Assembly: GCA_038133505.1 (NCBI GenBank)
Contig: JAYPTI010000072.1
Location: 1-15,843 of the forward strand
Length of the DNA: 15,843 bases
Direction: 5' to 3'
Source of the DNA: JAYQUR01 sp038133505
Lineage (GTDB): Bacteria; Pseudomonadota; Alphaproteobacteria; MPNO01; UBA830
Every line of letters starts with the position of its first letter. The first letter of the stretch is position 1. The notes below the pieces were generated by a model that worked only from the letters and a program-made list of their open reading frames with translations, had not been told where the DNA came from and did not search any database. This document shows positions 1 to 6,383 of the stretch, piece after piece. Both the position numbers and the translations under genes were made by a program.

Positions 1-767
1 CGTACGGCGCGGTCGCCTGCTCCGAATGGACGGGCGTACGGCTCGCAGACGTGCTCAAGGCCGCCGGCGTCAAGGACAACGTGGTCTACACGGCGCACGA
101 AGGCGCCGACGGGCACTTATCAGGCAAGGAAGGCAAGCTGTCCCTGTCGCGCGGCGTTCCGATCGCGAAAGCGATGAACCCGCACAACCTGATCGCCTTC
201 GGGATGAACGGAGGCGCTCTGCATCCGATGAACGGCGCGCCGCTCCGCCTCGTCGTTCCCGGATGGCCGGGCTCGTGTTCGCAGAAGTGGGTCAACCGCG
301 TCTGGCTCCGCGACAAGGTCCATGACGGCCCGAAGATGACGGGCACGGCCTATCGCGTGCCGGGGCACCCGGTCGCGGCCGGCGAAAAGGTGCCGAAAAA
401 CGACATGGAGATCATCAATGCGATGCCGGTGAAATCGCTGATCACCACGCCGAAGACCGGCATGACGATTTCGGACAAGACGCTGACCGTGGGCGGGCAC
501 GCCTGGGCCGGCGTCAACGCCGTTTCCAGCGTCGACGTCTCCATCGACTTCGGGGCCACGTGGCAAAAGGCGAACCTCAAGGAGCCTGCCAATCCGTATG
601 CCTGGCAGAGCTGGTCGGCCAACCTGTCCTTCCCGAAGACCGGGTACTACGAGGTCTGGGCCCGGGCAACCGACGACAAGGGCGTCAGCCAGCCCTTCGC
701 CATCGCTTGGAATCCCAAGGGATACCTAAACAACTCGATGCACCGGATCTCCGTGCGGGTCAGCTGA
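1..767 (+). CDS. sorA: Sulfite dehydrogenase molybdopterin subunit (SorA-like), 5'-truncated
   Basis: This is the C-terminal 254 residues of a sulfite oxidase-family molybdoenzyme, open from base 3; the gene begins upstream of the window. These enzymes oxidise sulfite to sulfate in the periplasm. Seen here: the WTGVRLADVL segment (visible residues 9-18), typical of the Moco domain, and PGWPGSCSQKW (86-96), matching the conserved G-x-x-S-x-K-W region. From about residue 142 an Ig-like dimerisation domain follows, with VDVSIDFGATW, RATDDKG and a WNPKGYLNNSMHR end. The catalytic cysteine and any Tat signal lie outside the window. A small c-type cytochrome starts 5 bases after the stop, which favours the SorAB heterodimer over SoxC or YedY (MsrP). 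The GTG at base 51 is internal, not a start. Family call is firm; the SorA assignment rests mostly on the cytochrome neighbour. Confidence 0.86.
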   Translation, partial: YGAVACSEWTGVRLADVLKAAGVKDNVVYTAHEGADGHLSGKEGKLSLSRGVPIAKAMNPHNLIAFGMNGGALHPMNGAPLRLVVPGWPGSCSQKWVNRVWLRDKVHDGPKMTGTAYRVPGHPVAAGEKVPKNDMEIINAMPVKSLITTPKTGMTISDKTLTVGGHAWAGVNAVSSVDVSIDFGATWQKANLKEPANPYAWQSWSANLSFPKTGYYEVWARATDDKGVSQPFAIAWNPKGYLNNSMHRISVRVS

Positions 768-772
768 TACGC

Positions 773-1144
773 ATGAAGATACGTACGTATGTGGCGGTGA
801 TTTGCGCCGCGGCGGGAATGTGGGCCATCGGCCCGCTTCCCGCCACGGCAGAACCCCTGGACAAGCGGTCCCCGCAGATCGCCGCCGGCAACGAAGAGGA
901 CGAATATCAGGGCCTGCCGCCCGGCAAAGGCCGCGACGAGGTTTTCGGCATTTGCGGGGCCTGCCACTCGCTCAAGCTGGTAACGCAGCAGGGCTTGTCT
1001 CGCGACCGGTGGGACTACGTGCTGCATTACATGGTCGAAGAACAGGAAATGCCCGAGCTGGACAAGGAAATGACCGGCCTGATCCTCGACTATCTGACGA
1101 AGTTCTCCGGCCCGAACCGCAAAGCGCGTTCGATGCAGAAGTAA
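773..1144 (+). CDS. sorB: Small cytochrome c subunit of sulfite dehydrogenase (SorB-like)
   Basis: A 123-residue exported cytochrome c. The N-terminus has a basic start (MKIRT), a hydrophobic stretch to about residue 22 and a likely cleavage near ATA|EP (24-26). One haem-binding CGACH motif lies at 61-65. Methionines at 87 and 93 (MVEEQEMP) are candidate axial ligands, and a YLTKFSG tail (108-113) is typical of small class I cytochromes. The gene follows sorA by 5 bases, so the two are co-transcribed. In known SorAB enzymes this subunit takes electrons from the molybdenum centre and passes them to a soluble cytochrome c. I chose the ATG at 773 because it gives a clean signal peptide; the same frame is open further upstream but only as a shadow inside sorA. 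No good Shine-Dalgarno is visible, suggesting translational coupling. Confidence 0.85.
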   Translation: MKIRTYVAVICAAAGMWAIGPLPATAEPLDKRSPQIAAGNEEDEYQGLPPGKGRDEVFGICGACHSLKLVTQQGLSRDRWDYVLHYMVEEQEMPELDKEMTGLILDYLTKFSGPNRKARSMQK

Positions 1145-1161
1145 CGGAACACGACCGCGAA

Positions 1162-1197
1162 AAAAGGGCGGCTCCCGCGATCCGGGGCCGCCCTTTT
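1162..1197. terminator. Bidirectional intrinsic terminator between convergent genes
   Basis: A perfect 11-bp stem pairs AAAAGGGCGGC (1162-1172) with GCCGCCCTTTT (1187-1197) around a 14-base loop. The A-run on the left and T-run on the right let it act on both strands. It lies 17 bases after the sorB stop and 19 bases beyond the UbiD stop, where two convergent units need ending. Confidence 0.85.
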
Positions 1198-1216
1198 CCG
1201 TTCGTATGCGTCCGCT

Positions 1217-2549
1217 CTAACGGCCGGTGCGCGCGAGGCTGGTGACCCAGCCCTTCATCCGGTCCTTGGCGTTGGNNNNNNNNNNNNNNNNNNNNNNNNN
1301 NNNNNNNNNNNNNNNNNNNNNNNNNNNNNNNNNNNNNNNNNNNNNNNNNNNNNNNNNNNNNNNNNNNNNNNNNNNAGTTGCGCTGCCAGCCCTCGTCGAT
1401 CTGGTTGCGCTTCTTCACCTGGATGATCGCGCCGCCCCAGTCGGTCATCGCGTACGGGATGACCACGTCCTGGACGATGCCCGGCTGCATCCGCTCGCAC
1501 AGCGCGAACATCGCGGCCTCGCGGACCGTCGTGTCGATGTTGTGGTCGTCCAGCATGTGCACGCCGAGCGCGAAGATGATCGGCTTCGTCTCCGGGTTGC
1601 GCATCGTGACGGCCGTGCAGTGGAAGGTCGGTGCCTTGTAGGCCTTGCCCATGTAGCCGGCCCACTCCGGATGGAAGTGGAAACGGCCCTGAACGCCCGC
1701 CTCTTCCGATTCCGCCGTCTCGTATCGGCGGTCGCGCGGATTGACATAGCCTTCGAGGACGATTTCGCAGTCGGCAACGGCATAGGCGTCGACGGTGCGG
1801 GCCTTGACCATGCGGACGGGCGAGCCCTGAACCGCGCCGGCCACGCCGATCTCGTCGCAGCCCTGCGGCAGGATCACGTAGTCGAAACCGGCGCCGGCGA
1901 GCAGCGTGCAGGACGGCGGCAGGCCGAAGCACATGGTGATCGGCACCGGCTCGTCGTCCTTGTAGTGCTTGGAGACGACCTGCCACATGTGCGAGCCGGG
2001 CGAGATCTGGAACGTGCCCACATTGCCCCAGCGGAAGTTCATGCGGTTGTAGCCGAGGTCCGTCCCGCCGTCGAAATACTTGCCCGCGACCACGCGGTTG
2101 CCGGAGCCGACCGTGTGTTCCGGCTCGAATTCGGTGTGGCGGATGGGGACGATGTACTGATTGACGTCGGTCGGGTTCTCGATGACCACTTCCTGGCACG
2201 GGGCCTCGTCCTGGCCGATCTCGACCGGCGCCAGCGGGTGCTCGAGCGCGTAGGCGAGCTTGCGCGTGCGGTCGACGTCGTCCTTCCAGCCGAACATCTT
2301 GTTGATGACGTTCATGTCGCCGAACAGGTTGGTCACGACCCGGTTGTTGGGCCGGCCCTTGACGTTGTTGAACAGGATGGGACAACCGCCGTCCAGGTTC
2401 TTCTGGATCGCCGCGATCTCCAGATCCGGGTTTACCTCGACGTCGGTCTCGATCAGGTCGCCTTCGGCCTTGAGCCACTCGAGCGTGCCCCGAAGGTCCA
2501 TGATCAGCTCGGACGCCATGCCCGGCATATCCATTTTAGCTGCGCACAT
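1217..2549 (-). CDS. UbiD-family decarboxylase, divergent subfamily, interrupted by assembly gap
   Basis: A prenylated-FMN-dependent UbiD-type (de)carboxylase. Start ATG at 2549 has an AGGAG 7 bases upstream. 391 residues are readable before the gap. They hold the Asn/Arg element YNRMNFR (N168, R173), H187 in GSHMW, and the CEIVLEG strand (E266). The usual EGPFGEFTGYM catalytic loop is replaced by a stretch ending HFHPEWAGYMG (291-301): one Glu (E295) is kept, and the Glu five residues before it is absent. Beyond the gap the correct frame reads NAKDRMKGWVTSLARTGR and stops with TAG at 1217-1219. That frame differs by one from the frame carried through 100 N, so the true gap length should be a multiple of three. 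Substrate is unknown; no ubiX flavin prenyltransferase is visible. Family call is strong, function open. Confidence 0.85.
1276..1375. other. Assembly gap, 100 N, inside the UbiD gene
   Basis: Exactly 100 unknown bases, the usual placeholder for a gap of unknown size. It sits about 18 codons before the end of the UbiD gene. Readable parts total 409 residues and the family often runs to roughly 480-500, so the real missing piece may be longer than 100 bases. Confidence 0.97.
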
Positions 2550-2759
2550 ATGTCGTCTCCTTTCGCCGCTTCCGGTCCGCGTTTGTCAGCGGGGAAGCGC
2601 TCCGGATGCCGCGTTCGTCGGCGGCAGAAATGGCCCGCCGGGAGTGCCGCCCGGAAAGCCGCTCATGTGCTTGAAATATGGGATTAAAGCGTCACCCGGC
2701 GGCCCGGAGACCACGGAATCCGGCTCAAGCCTCCACGCCGTCGGGAATTTGTCATCCCT

Positions 2760-2788
2760 TTGACGCTCCGGGTTCCGGGACGTGTTAT
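2760..2788 (+). promoter_or_regulatory. Probable sigma70 promoter of the amidohydrolase gene
   Basis: TTGACG (2760-2765, five of six consensus bases) is followed after 17 bases by TGTTAT (2783-2788, four of six). The predicted transcript would start near 2795 and leave a leader of about 50 bases before the ATG at 2848. The -10 lies in the loop of the palindrome listed separately. Confidence 0.5.
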
Positions 2789-2799
2789 ATCCCGGAACC
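2771..2799. promoter_or_regulatory. Perfect palindrome, probable operator over the promoter
   Basis: GGTTCCGGGA (2771-2780) and its exact reverse complement TCCCGGAACC (2790-2799) flank 9 bases. The dyad spans the -35/-10 spacer, the -10 and the expected start site. A terminator is unlikely, because transcription should start inside the right arm and no T-run follows. This is the arrangement expected for a dimeric repressor site. No regulator gene lies next to it, so the partner would be encoded elsewhere. Confidence 0.55.
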
Positions 2800-2835
2800 A
2801 AAGGGCCATACAACCGAACCGGCCCGGATACCGAC

Positions 2836-2841
2836 AAGGGA
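2836..2841 (+). promoter_or_regulatory. Ribosome binding site deciding the amidohydrolase start
   Basis: AAGGGA lies 6 bases before the ATG at 2848. It supports this start over the in-frame ATG at 2782, which falls inside the palindrome and before the predicted transcription start. Confidence 0.6.
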
Positions 2842-2847
2842 AACGAC

Positions 2848-3732
2848 ATGGACGGGATCGTCGACGCACATCACCACATCTGGCGGCAGGCGGACCTGCC
2901 GTGGCTCCAAGGCCCCATGCAGCCGCGGATTTTCGGGCCCTATGAGCCGCTGCAACGCGATTATCCGGTCACGGAATTCCTCGAGGACCTCGCCGGAACG
3001 GGCGTGACGCGGTCGGTCTACGTCCAGACCAACTGGGCGCCGGACAGGTTCGCCGAGGAAGCCGCCTGGGTGACGGACGTCGCGGCGGAGGCGGGCTGGC
3101 CGCACGCGGTCGTCGGCTATGCCGATTTCACCGCAGACGACGTGCGCCCGCAGCTGGAGCGGCTGAAGGGGTTCGCGCTGATGCGCGGCCTGCGCCAGCA
3201 GCTTCACTGGCACGAGAACGAGCTGTACCGGTTCGCGGCGCGCGCCGACCTGCCGGCCGACCCCAAAGTCCGGCGCAACGTCGCCGCGCTCGCCGATTAC
3301 GGCTGGTCGTTCGACCTGCAAGTCTTCGCAGGCCAGATGGAGGATGCCGCGGGCCTCGCCGCCGCCTGCCCCGACGTCGCCTTCGTCCTGCAGCACGCCG
3401 GCATGCCGGAAGACACGACGGCGGCCGGCATGTCGGCCTGGCGCGAAGGGATGAAGCGCCTCGCCGACTGCCCGAACGTAAACTCAAAGCTGTCGGCGTT
3501 CGGCACCTTCATCCACCGCAACGATCCTGCGTTCATCGCGGAGATCGTCGGCGAGACGGTGGCGATGTTCGGCGCCGGCCGTTGCCTGTTCGGCTCCAAC
3601 TATCCGATCGAAAAGCTGTGGACGAGCTACGCGGAGGTGGTCGACGCCCATGTGGCGGCCACAGCGTCGATGCCGGACGAAGACCGCCGTCAGATCTTCT
3701 CGGGCACGGCGGAGCGCGTTTACAGACTGTAG
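2848..3732 (+). CDS. Amidohydrolase-2 family TIM-barrel hydrolase (COG3618 type)
   Basis: A 294-residue cytoplasmic protein with the marks of the COG3618 amidohydrolases, which include L-fuconolactonase and 2-pyrone-4,6-dicarboxylate lactonase. It has DAHHHIW (6-12) at the first strand, RGLRQ (113-117), FDLQVF (155-160), LQHAGMP (181-187), NSKLSAF (212-218) and FGSNYP (248-253). The last motif carries Asn where many amidohydrolases have the metal-binding Asp; some members of this family share that change, so loss of activity cannot be assumed. The start at 2848 fits the family, whose proteins begin just before the D-x-H motif, and has a good ribosome site. The gene diverges from the UbiD gene and has its own promoter and palindrome, so it is probably regulated. 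A lactone or cyclic acid substrate is plausible but not shown. Confidence 0.87.
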   Translation: MDGIVDAHHHIWRQADLPWLQGPMQPRIFGPYEPLQRDYPVTEFLEDLAGTGVTRSVYVQTNWAPDRFAEEAAWVTDVAAEAGWPHAVVGYADFTADDVRPQLERLKGFALMRGLRQQLHWHENELYRFAARADLPADPKVRRNVAALADYGWSFDLQVFAGQMEDAAGLAAACPDVAFVLQHAGMPEDTTAAGMSAWREGMKRLADCPNVNSKLSAFGTFIHRNDPAFIAEIVGETVAMFGAGRCLFGSNYPIEKLWTSYAEVVDAHVAATASMPDEDRRQIFSGTAERVYRL

Positions 3733-3753
3733 AATTTAGCGGTTCCAGCCCGC

Positions 3754-3804
3754 CCCCCTCCCGGCCACCCAACGCCAGTATCCTCATGGGTGGCCGGGAG
3801 GGGG
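3754..3804. terminator. Long perfect hairpin between convergent genes
   Basis: An 18-bp perfect stem pairs 3754-3771 with 3787-3804 (core CTCCCGGCCACCCA and complement) around a 15-base loop. It lies 21 bases past the amidohydrolase stop and 39 bases beyond the MaoC stop, so ending transcription from both sides is the natural role. No T-run flanks it on either strand, so it may instead be a dispersed GC-rich intergenic repeat or an mRNA 3'-end protector. Confidence 0.5.
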
Positions 3805-3843
3805 CTGAGGGCCTAAATGGCGCGAAGGCCGGCGCGTCTGCAA

Positions 3844-4308
3844 TCAGTCCTTCGGCCGGCCCGCCATCATCCGGACAGCGCGGTATTCGATCACCTTGTC
3901 GCCCTTCTGGTTCATCACGTTGTTCATGGTCGTGACGATGCCGCGGTTGCCCTTACTGGTCGGGCGCACGGCGATCACCTCGACCTCGGCGTGGATGGTG
4001 TCTCCCGCGAACACCGGGCCGAGTACCTTCTTCTCGACTTCGAGCAGCGCGAGGCCGGTGGTCTGCATCGTCGACTGGACGAGCAGCCCCTCGGTGATGG
4101 TGTAGACCAGCGCGGCCGGCGCGACGCGCCCGCCCATCGGCCCGCCGCCGTGATCGCCGAAGGTGAGGTCGGTGAACAGCGTCTCGACCATGCCGGTCAC
4201 GCCGATGAAATTCACTATGTCGGCTTCCGTGATCGTGCGGTTGAGCGTCTTGAACTGCTCGCCCACTTCGAGATCGTCCCAGTAAAGCCCGATTCCGAGG
4301 GTTCTCAT
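3844..4308 (-). CDS. MaoC-like hot-dog protein lacking the canonical hydratase dyad
   Basis: A 154-residue single hot-dog protein of the MaoC/R-hydratase family; its length matches single-domain members. Start ATG at 4308 has AGGAG 8 bases upstream. Seen: an opening like other family members (YWDDLEVGEQF, 9-19), the central helix region at 27-77 including GRVAPAALVYTITEGLL, and AGDTIHAEVEV (101-111), a typical family strand. (R)-specific enoyl-CoA hydratases carry G-D-x-N-P-[LIV]-H-x-D. The matching stretch here, GMVETLFTD (39-47), has Met for the catalytic Asp and Phe for the His. It may use other residues, act on another thioester, or be a binding partner. It lies 76 bases downstream of a class III CoA-transferase on the same strand, pointing to acyl-CoA metabolism. 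The annotation stops at the family. Confidence 0.82.
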   Translation of the reverse strand: MRTLGIGLYWDDLEVGEQFKTLNRTITEADIVNFIGVTGMVETLFTDLTFGDHGGGPMGGRVAPAALVYTITEGLLVQSTMQTTGLALLEVEKKVLGPVFAGDTIHAEVEVIAVRPTSKGNRGIVTTMNNVMNQKGDKVIEYRAVRMMAGRPKD

Positions 4309-4333
4309 GTTCGCATCTCCTGTCGAAATCCTA

Positions 4334-4362
4334 ATCCCCTCCCCCCTGCGGGGAGAGGGGAT
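4334..4362. repeat. C/G-rich intercistronic hairpin
   Basis: ATCCCCTCCCCCC (4334-4346) pairs with GGGGAGAGGGGAT (4350-4362), a 13-bp stem with one C/A mismatch and a 3-base loop. It sits between the CoA-transferase and MaoC genes, both on the minus strand. It could be a weak terminator or mRNA-stability hairpin, or a copy of a genome-wide palindromic repeat. The window holds only one copy. Confidence 0.5.
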
Positions 4363-4384
4363 AACGTTAGTCCCGCATCACCGC

Positions 4385-5572
4385 TCACACCGTTGCGCCG
4401 CTGGCCCGCAGCGCGTCAATCTCTTCGTCGCTCAGCCCCGCCTCGCGCAGCACCTCGGCGCTGTGTTCGCCGAGCTTCGGTTGCAGGCGCCCGACGGCGC
4501 CGGGGGTGCGGTCGAACTTCACCGACGGCGCGGGCACCAGCACGTCGCCCTCGGTCGGATGGGTCTGCGTTTCGAAATAGCCGACCGCCTTCAGGTGCTC
4601 GTCCTCCGGCAGGTCTTCCAGGCGCACCATGGGACCGCCCGGAATATCGAGACGCGCCAGCGCCTCCAGCCAGGCGGCCGTCGTGCGTTCCGCGACGAAG
4701 TCGGAAGCGAGCTTGTAGACCTCCTCGATATTGTCGGCGCGGCTCGCCAGGCTGTCGAAGCGCGGATCGTCCATGAGTTCCGGCCGGCCGACCTCTTTCC
4801 AGAACCGTTCCCACTGGCCGTCGGTGTAGACCAGCATGCAGATATAGCCGTCCTGCGTCCGGTAGGGCCGCCGCGACGGCGCGAGCACGCGCGAATAGCC
4901 CATCGGGCCGACGGGCGGCACGAAGGTGTGGCCGAAGATGTGATCCGCCATGTTGAAGCCGACCATGGTCTCGAACATCGGGATCTCGATGGCCTGCCCC
5001 CTGCCCGACGTCGCGCGCTCCAGCAGCGCGGCGAGGATGGCGTTCACGGTGACCAGCCCGCAGGTCTTGTCGGCCATGATGGTGGGCATGTAGCGCGGCT
5101 CGCCGACGAGGCGCGCCATCAGGTCGGTCGAGCCGCTGAGCCCCTGGATCACGTCGTCATAGGCCGGCTGGCCGGCATAGGGCCCGTCGGAGCCGAAGCC
5201 GACGATGGCGCCGTAGACGATGCGGGGGTTCCTCCCACACACCGCCTCGGTCGAGAAGCCGAGCCGGTCGACCGCGGACTGGCGGATCGAATGGAGGAAC
5301 ACGTCGGCGCCGTCGATCAGCCGCCACAGCGCCTCGCGCGCGGCTTCCTGCTTGAGATCGAGGACGAGCGACCGCTTGTTCCGGTTGAGCCCCATGAACA
5401 GCGCCGACATGTCGGCCGACTTCTTCGGCCCGGTATAGCGGGTGGTGTCGCCGGCGGGCGCCTCGATCTTGATCACGTCGGCGCCCATGTCGCCCAGCGT
5501 TTGCGTCGCGAGCGGACCGAGAACGACGGAGCTGAGATCGAGGACGCGCAGGCCGTCTAGCGGACCGGTCAT
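4385..5572 (-). CDS. Class III CoA-transferase (CaiB/BaiF family)
   Basis: A 395-residue enzyme of the CaiB/BaiF/Frc family, which moves CoA between carboxylic acids through an aspartyl-CoA intermediate. Seen from the ATG at 5572: PLDGLRVLDLSSVVLGP at the start, GADVIKIE, NRNKRSLVLDLK, and the catalytic Asp at residue 168 in TIMADKTCGL, close to Asp169 of formyl-CoA transferase. It has full family length and ends GLSDEEIDALRASGATV. The frame stays open to a TTG at 5581, but the ATG three codons later gives the normal N-terminus. No clear Shine-Dalgarno precedes either start. Downstream on the same strand lies the MaoC protein, so both probably serve activation and use of one CoA thioester. 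The acid cannot be named from sequence. Anaerobic phthalate degraders combine this family with UbiD enzymes, which is suggestive only. Confidence 0.92.
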   Translation of the reverse strand: MTGPLDGLRVLDLSSVVLGPLATQTLGDMGADVIKIEAPAGDTTRYTGPKKSADMSALFMGLNRNKRSLVLDLKQEAAREALWRLIDGADVFLHSIRQSAVDRLGFSTEAVCGRNPRIVYGAIVGFGSDGPYAGQPAYDDVIQGLSGSTDLMARLVGEPRYMPTIMADKTCGLVTVNAILAALLERATSGRGQAIEIPMFETMVGFNMADHIFGHTFVPPVGPMGYSRVLAPSRRPYRTQDGYICMLVYTDGQWERFWKEVGRPELMDDPRFDSLASRADNIEEVYKLASDFVAERTTAAWLEALARLDIPGGPMVRLEDLPEDEHLKAVGYFETQTHPTEGDVLVPAPSVKFDRTPGAVGRLQPKLGEHSAEVLREAGLSDEEIDALRASGATV

Positions 5573-5623
5573 GACACGCAAAACCGATCGACTGGGGCCC
5601 GGGCGGCCAGCGGCCGGGACGCG

Positions 5624-6289
5624 TCAGCGTCTATGACGAATTCGTGCAGCGGCAATGCCCAGCAGGGAGAGGGCGAGAAACAGGACGGGCATCGGTTCGG
5701 CGACCGCAACCTCGGTCGTCGTGCCCGAAAAACCCCATGTGCCGGGAGACTCGCTCGATTTGACCAGCAGCGCGGTACCGGTGAAGCCGGAGAGCGTCGC
5801 GTCGGTGTCATTGAGGCCGGCGACAAGACCCTGGACCAGGTAGTTGCCGGAGATGATCCCGCCCGGCAGACGGAACAAGGCGCCTTCGACCGTCGTCTGG
5901 ACGTCGACATTAAGCAGCTCCCAGCCGAAGGCGGCGCTGAGGATGGTCTGTCCCGACGCGGAGGCGATCTGCGAATTGTCGGCCGTAAACGAAAATACCG
6001 GCGCCACGGTCCCGCTCGACGTCGGCAGCTGTATGTGGGCGAACGTGATTTCCTCGATGTCGCCTGCCCCGAAGGAAACGACACCGCTGGTCGGCAGCAC
6101 GAACGTGTCGGCAAAGGTAATCCGGCCCGTGAGCCCGCCGCCGCCGGTCGAGGAGGATCCCCAGAAGGCGCTCACCACATCGGGCGCGGTGCCGGAACCC
6201 GGAACGGGCAGAATGTCGAAGAAAGGCCCCGCCTTCGCGGCCGGCGAAACAAGCAACGCGAGGAAAGCCCACGCCAAGTATTTCCTCAT
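5624..6289 (-). CDS. Secreted protein with PEP-CTERM-like sorting signal
   Basis: A 221-residue exported protein with no recognised enzyme domain. The N-terminus is a signal peptide: MRKY, a hydrophobic core (AWAFLALLVS) and AKA|GP cleavage near residue 20. The middle (20-195) is rich in Gly, Ser and Thr and predicted beta-rich, with almost no Lys and no Cys. The C-terminus has the three parts of an exosortase sorting signal: a short E-P motif (VAEPMP), a hydrophobic segment (VLFLALSLLGIAAA) and a basic end (RIRHRR). Such proteins are normally processed by an exosortase (XrtA/EpsH type) and released or anchored with exopolysaccharide. No exosortase is in the window. Its stop lies 51 bases upstream of the CoA-transferase start, but an extended -10 promoter of its own suggests separate control. 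The sorting call is good; the biological role is unknown. Confidence 0.78.
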   Translation of the reverse strand: MRKYLAWAFLALLVSPAAKAGPFFDILPVPGSGTAPDVVSAFWGSSSTGGGGLTGRITFADTFVLPTSGVVSFGAGDIEEITFAHIQLPTSSGTVAPVFSFTADNSQIASASGQTILSAAFGWELLNVDVQTTVEGALFRLPGGIISGNYLVQGLVAGLNDTDATLSGFTGTALLVKSSESPGTWGFSGTTTEVAVAEPMPVLFLALSLLGIAAARIRHRR

Positions 6290-6330
6290 GATCTACCCCC
6301 TACCGCCAACGCGATAATCATACGCCGTCG

Positions 6331-6339
6331 ATTATAGCA
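6331..6339 (-). promoter_or_regulatory. Extended -10 promoter of the PEP-CTERM gene
   Basis: Read on the minus strand, TGCTATAAT is a perfect TGn-TATAAT extended -10, with the hexamer at 6331-6336. No good -35 sits 15-18 bases upstream, as is common for extended -10 promoters. Transcription would start near 6324, giving a leader of about 35 bases before the ATG at 6289. An AT-rich perfect match stands out in DNA this GC-rich. Confidence 0.55.
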
Positions 6340-6383
6340 GCCCGATCGCATTTGGCGATGCTTTCGGGCCGCCGGGCTGTCCT

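Noticed and set aside
1227..2687. 486-codon plus-strand frame running through the N gap
   Set aside because: Antisense to the UbiD gene; it crosses unknown bases and has no recognisable domain.
4307..5560. 417-codon plus-strand frame
   Set aside because: Antisense to the CoA-transferase, which has a clear catalytic Asp and family motifs; the antisense product is His/Arg-rich without motifs.
5592..5620. GC-rich inverted repeat between the PEP-CTERM and CoA-transferase genes
   Set aside because: Pairing is short (GGCC-AGC-GGCC plus a few outer pairs with a bulge) and no T-run follows; expected by chance at this GC content.
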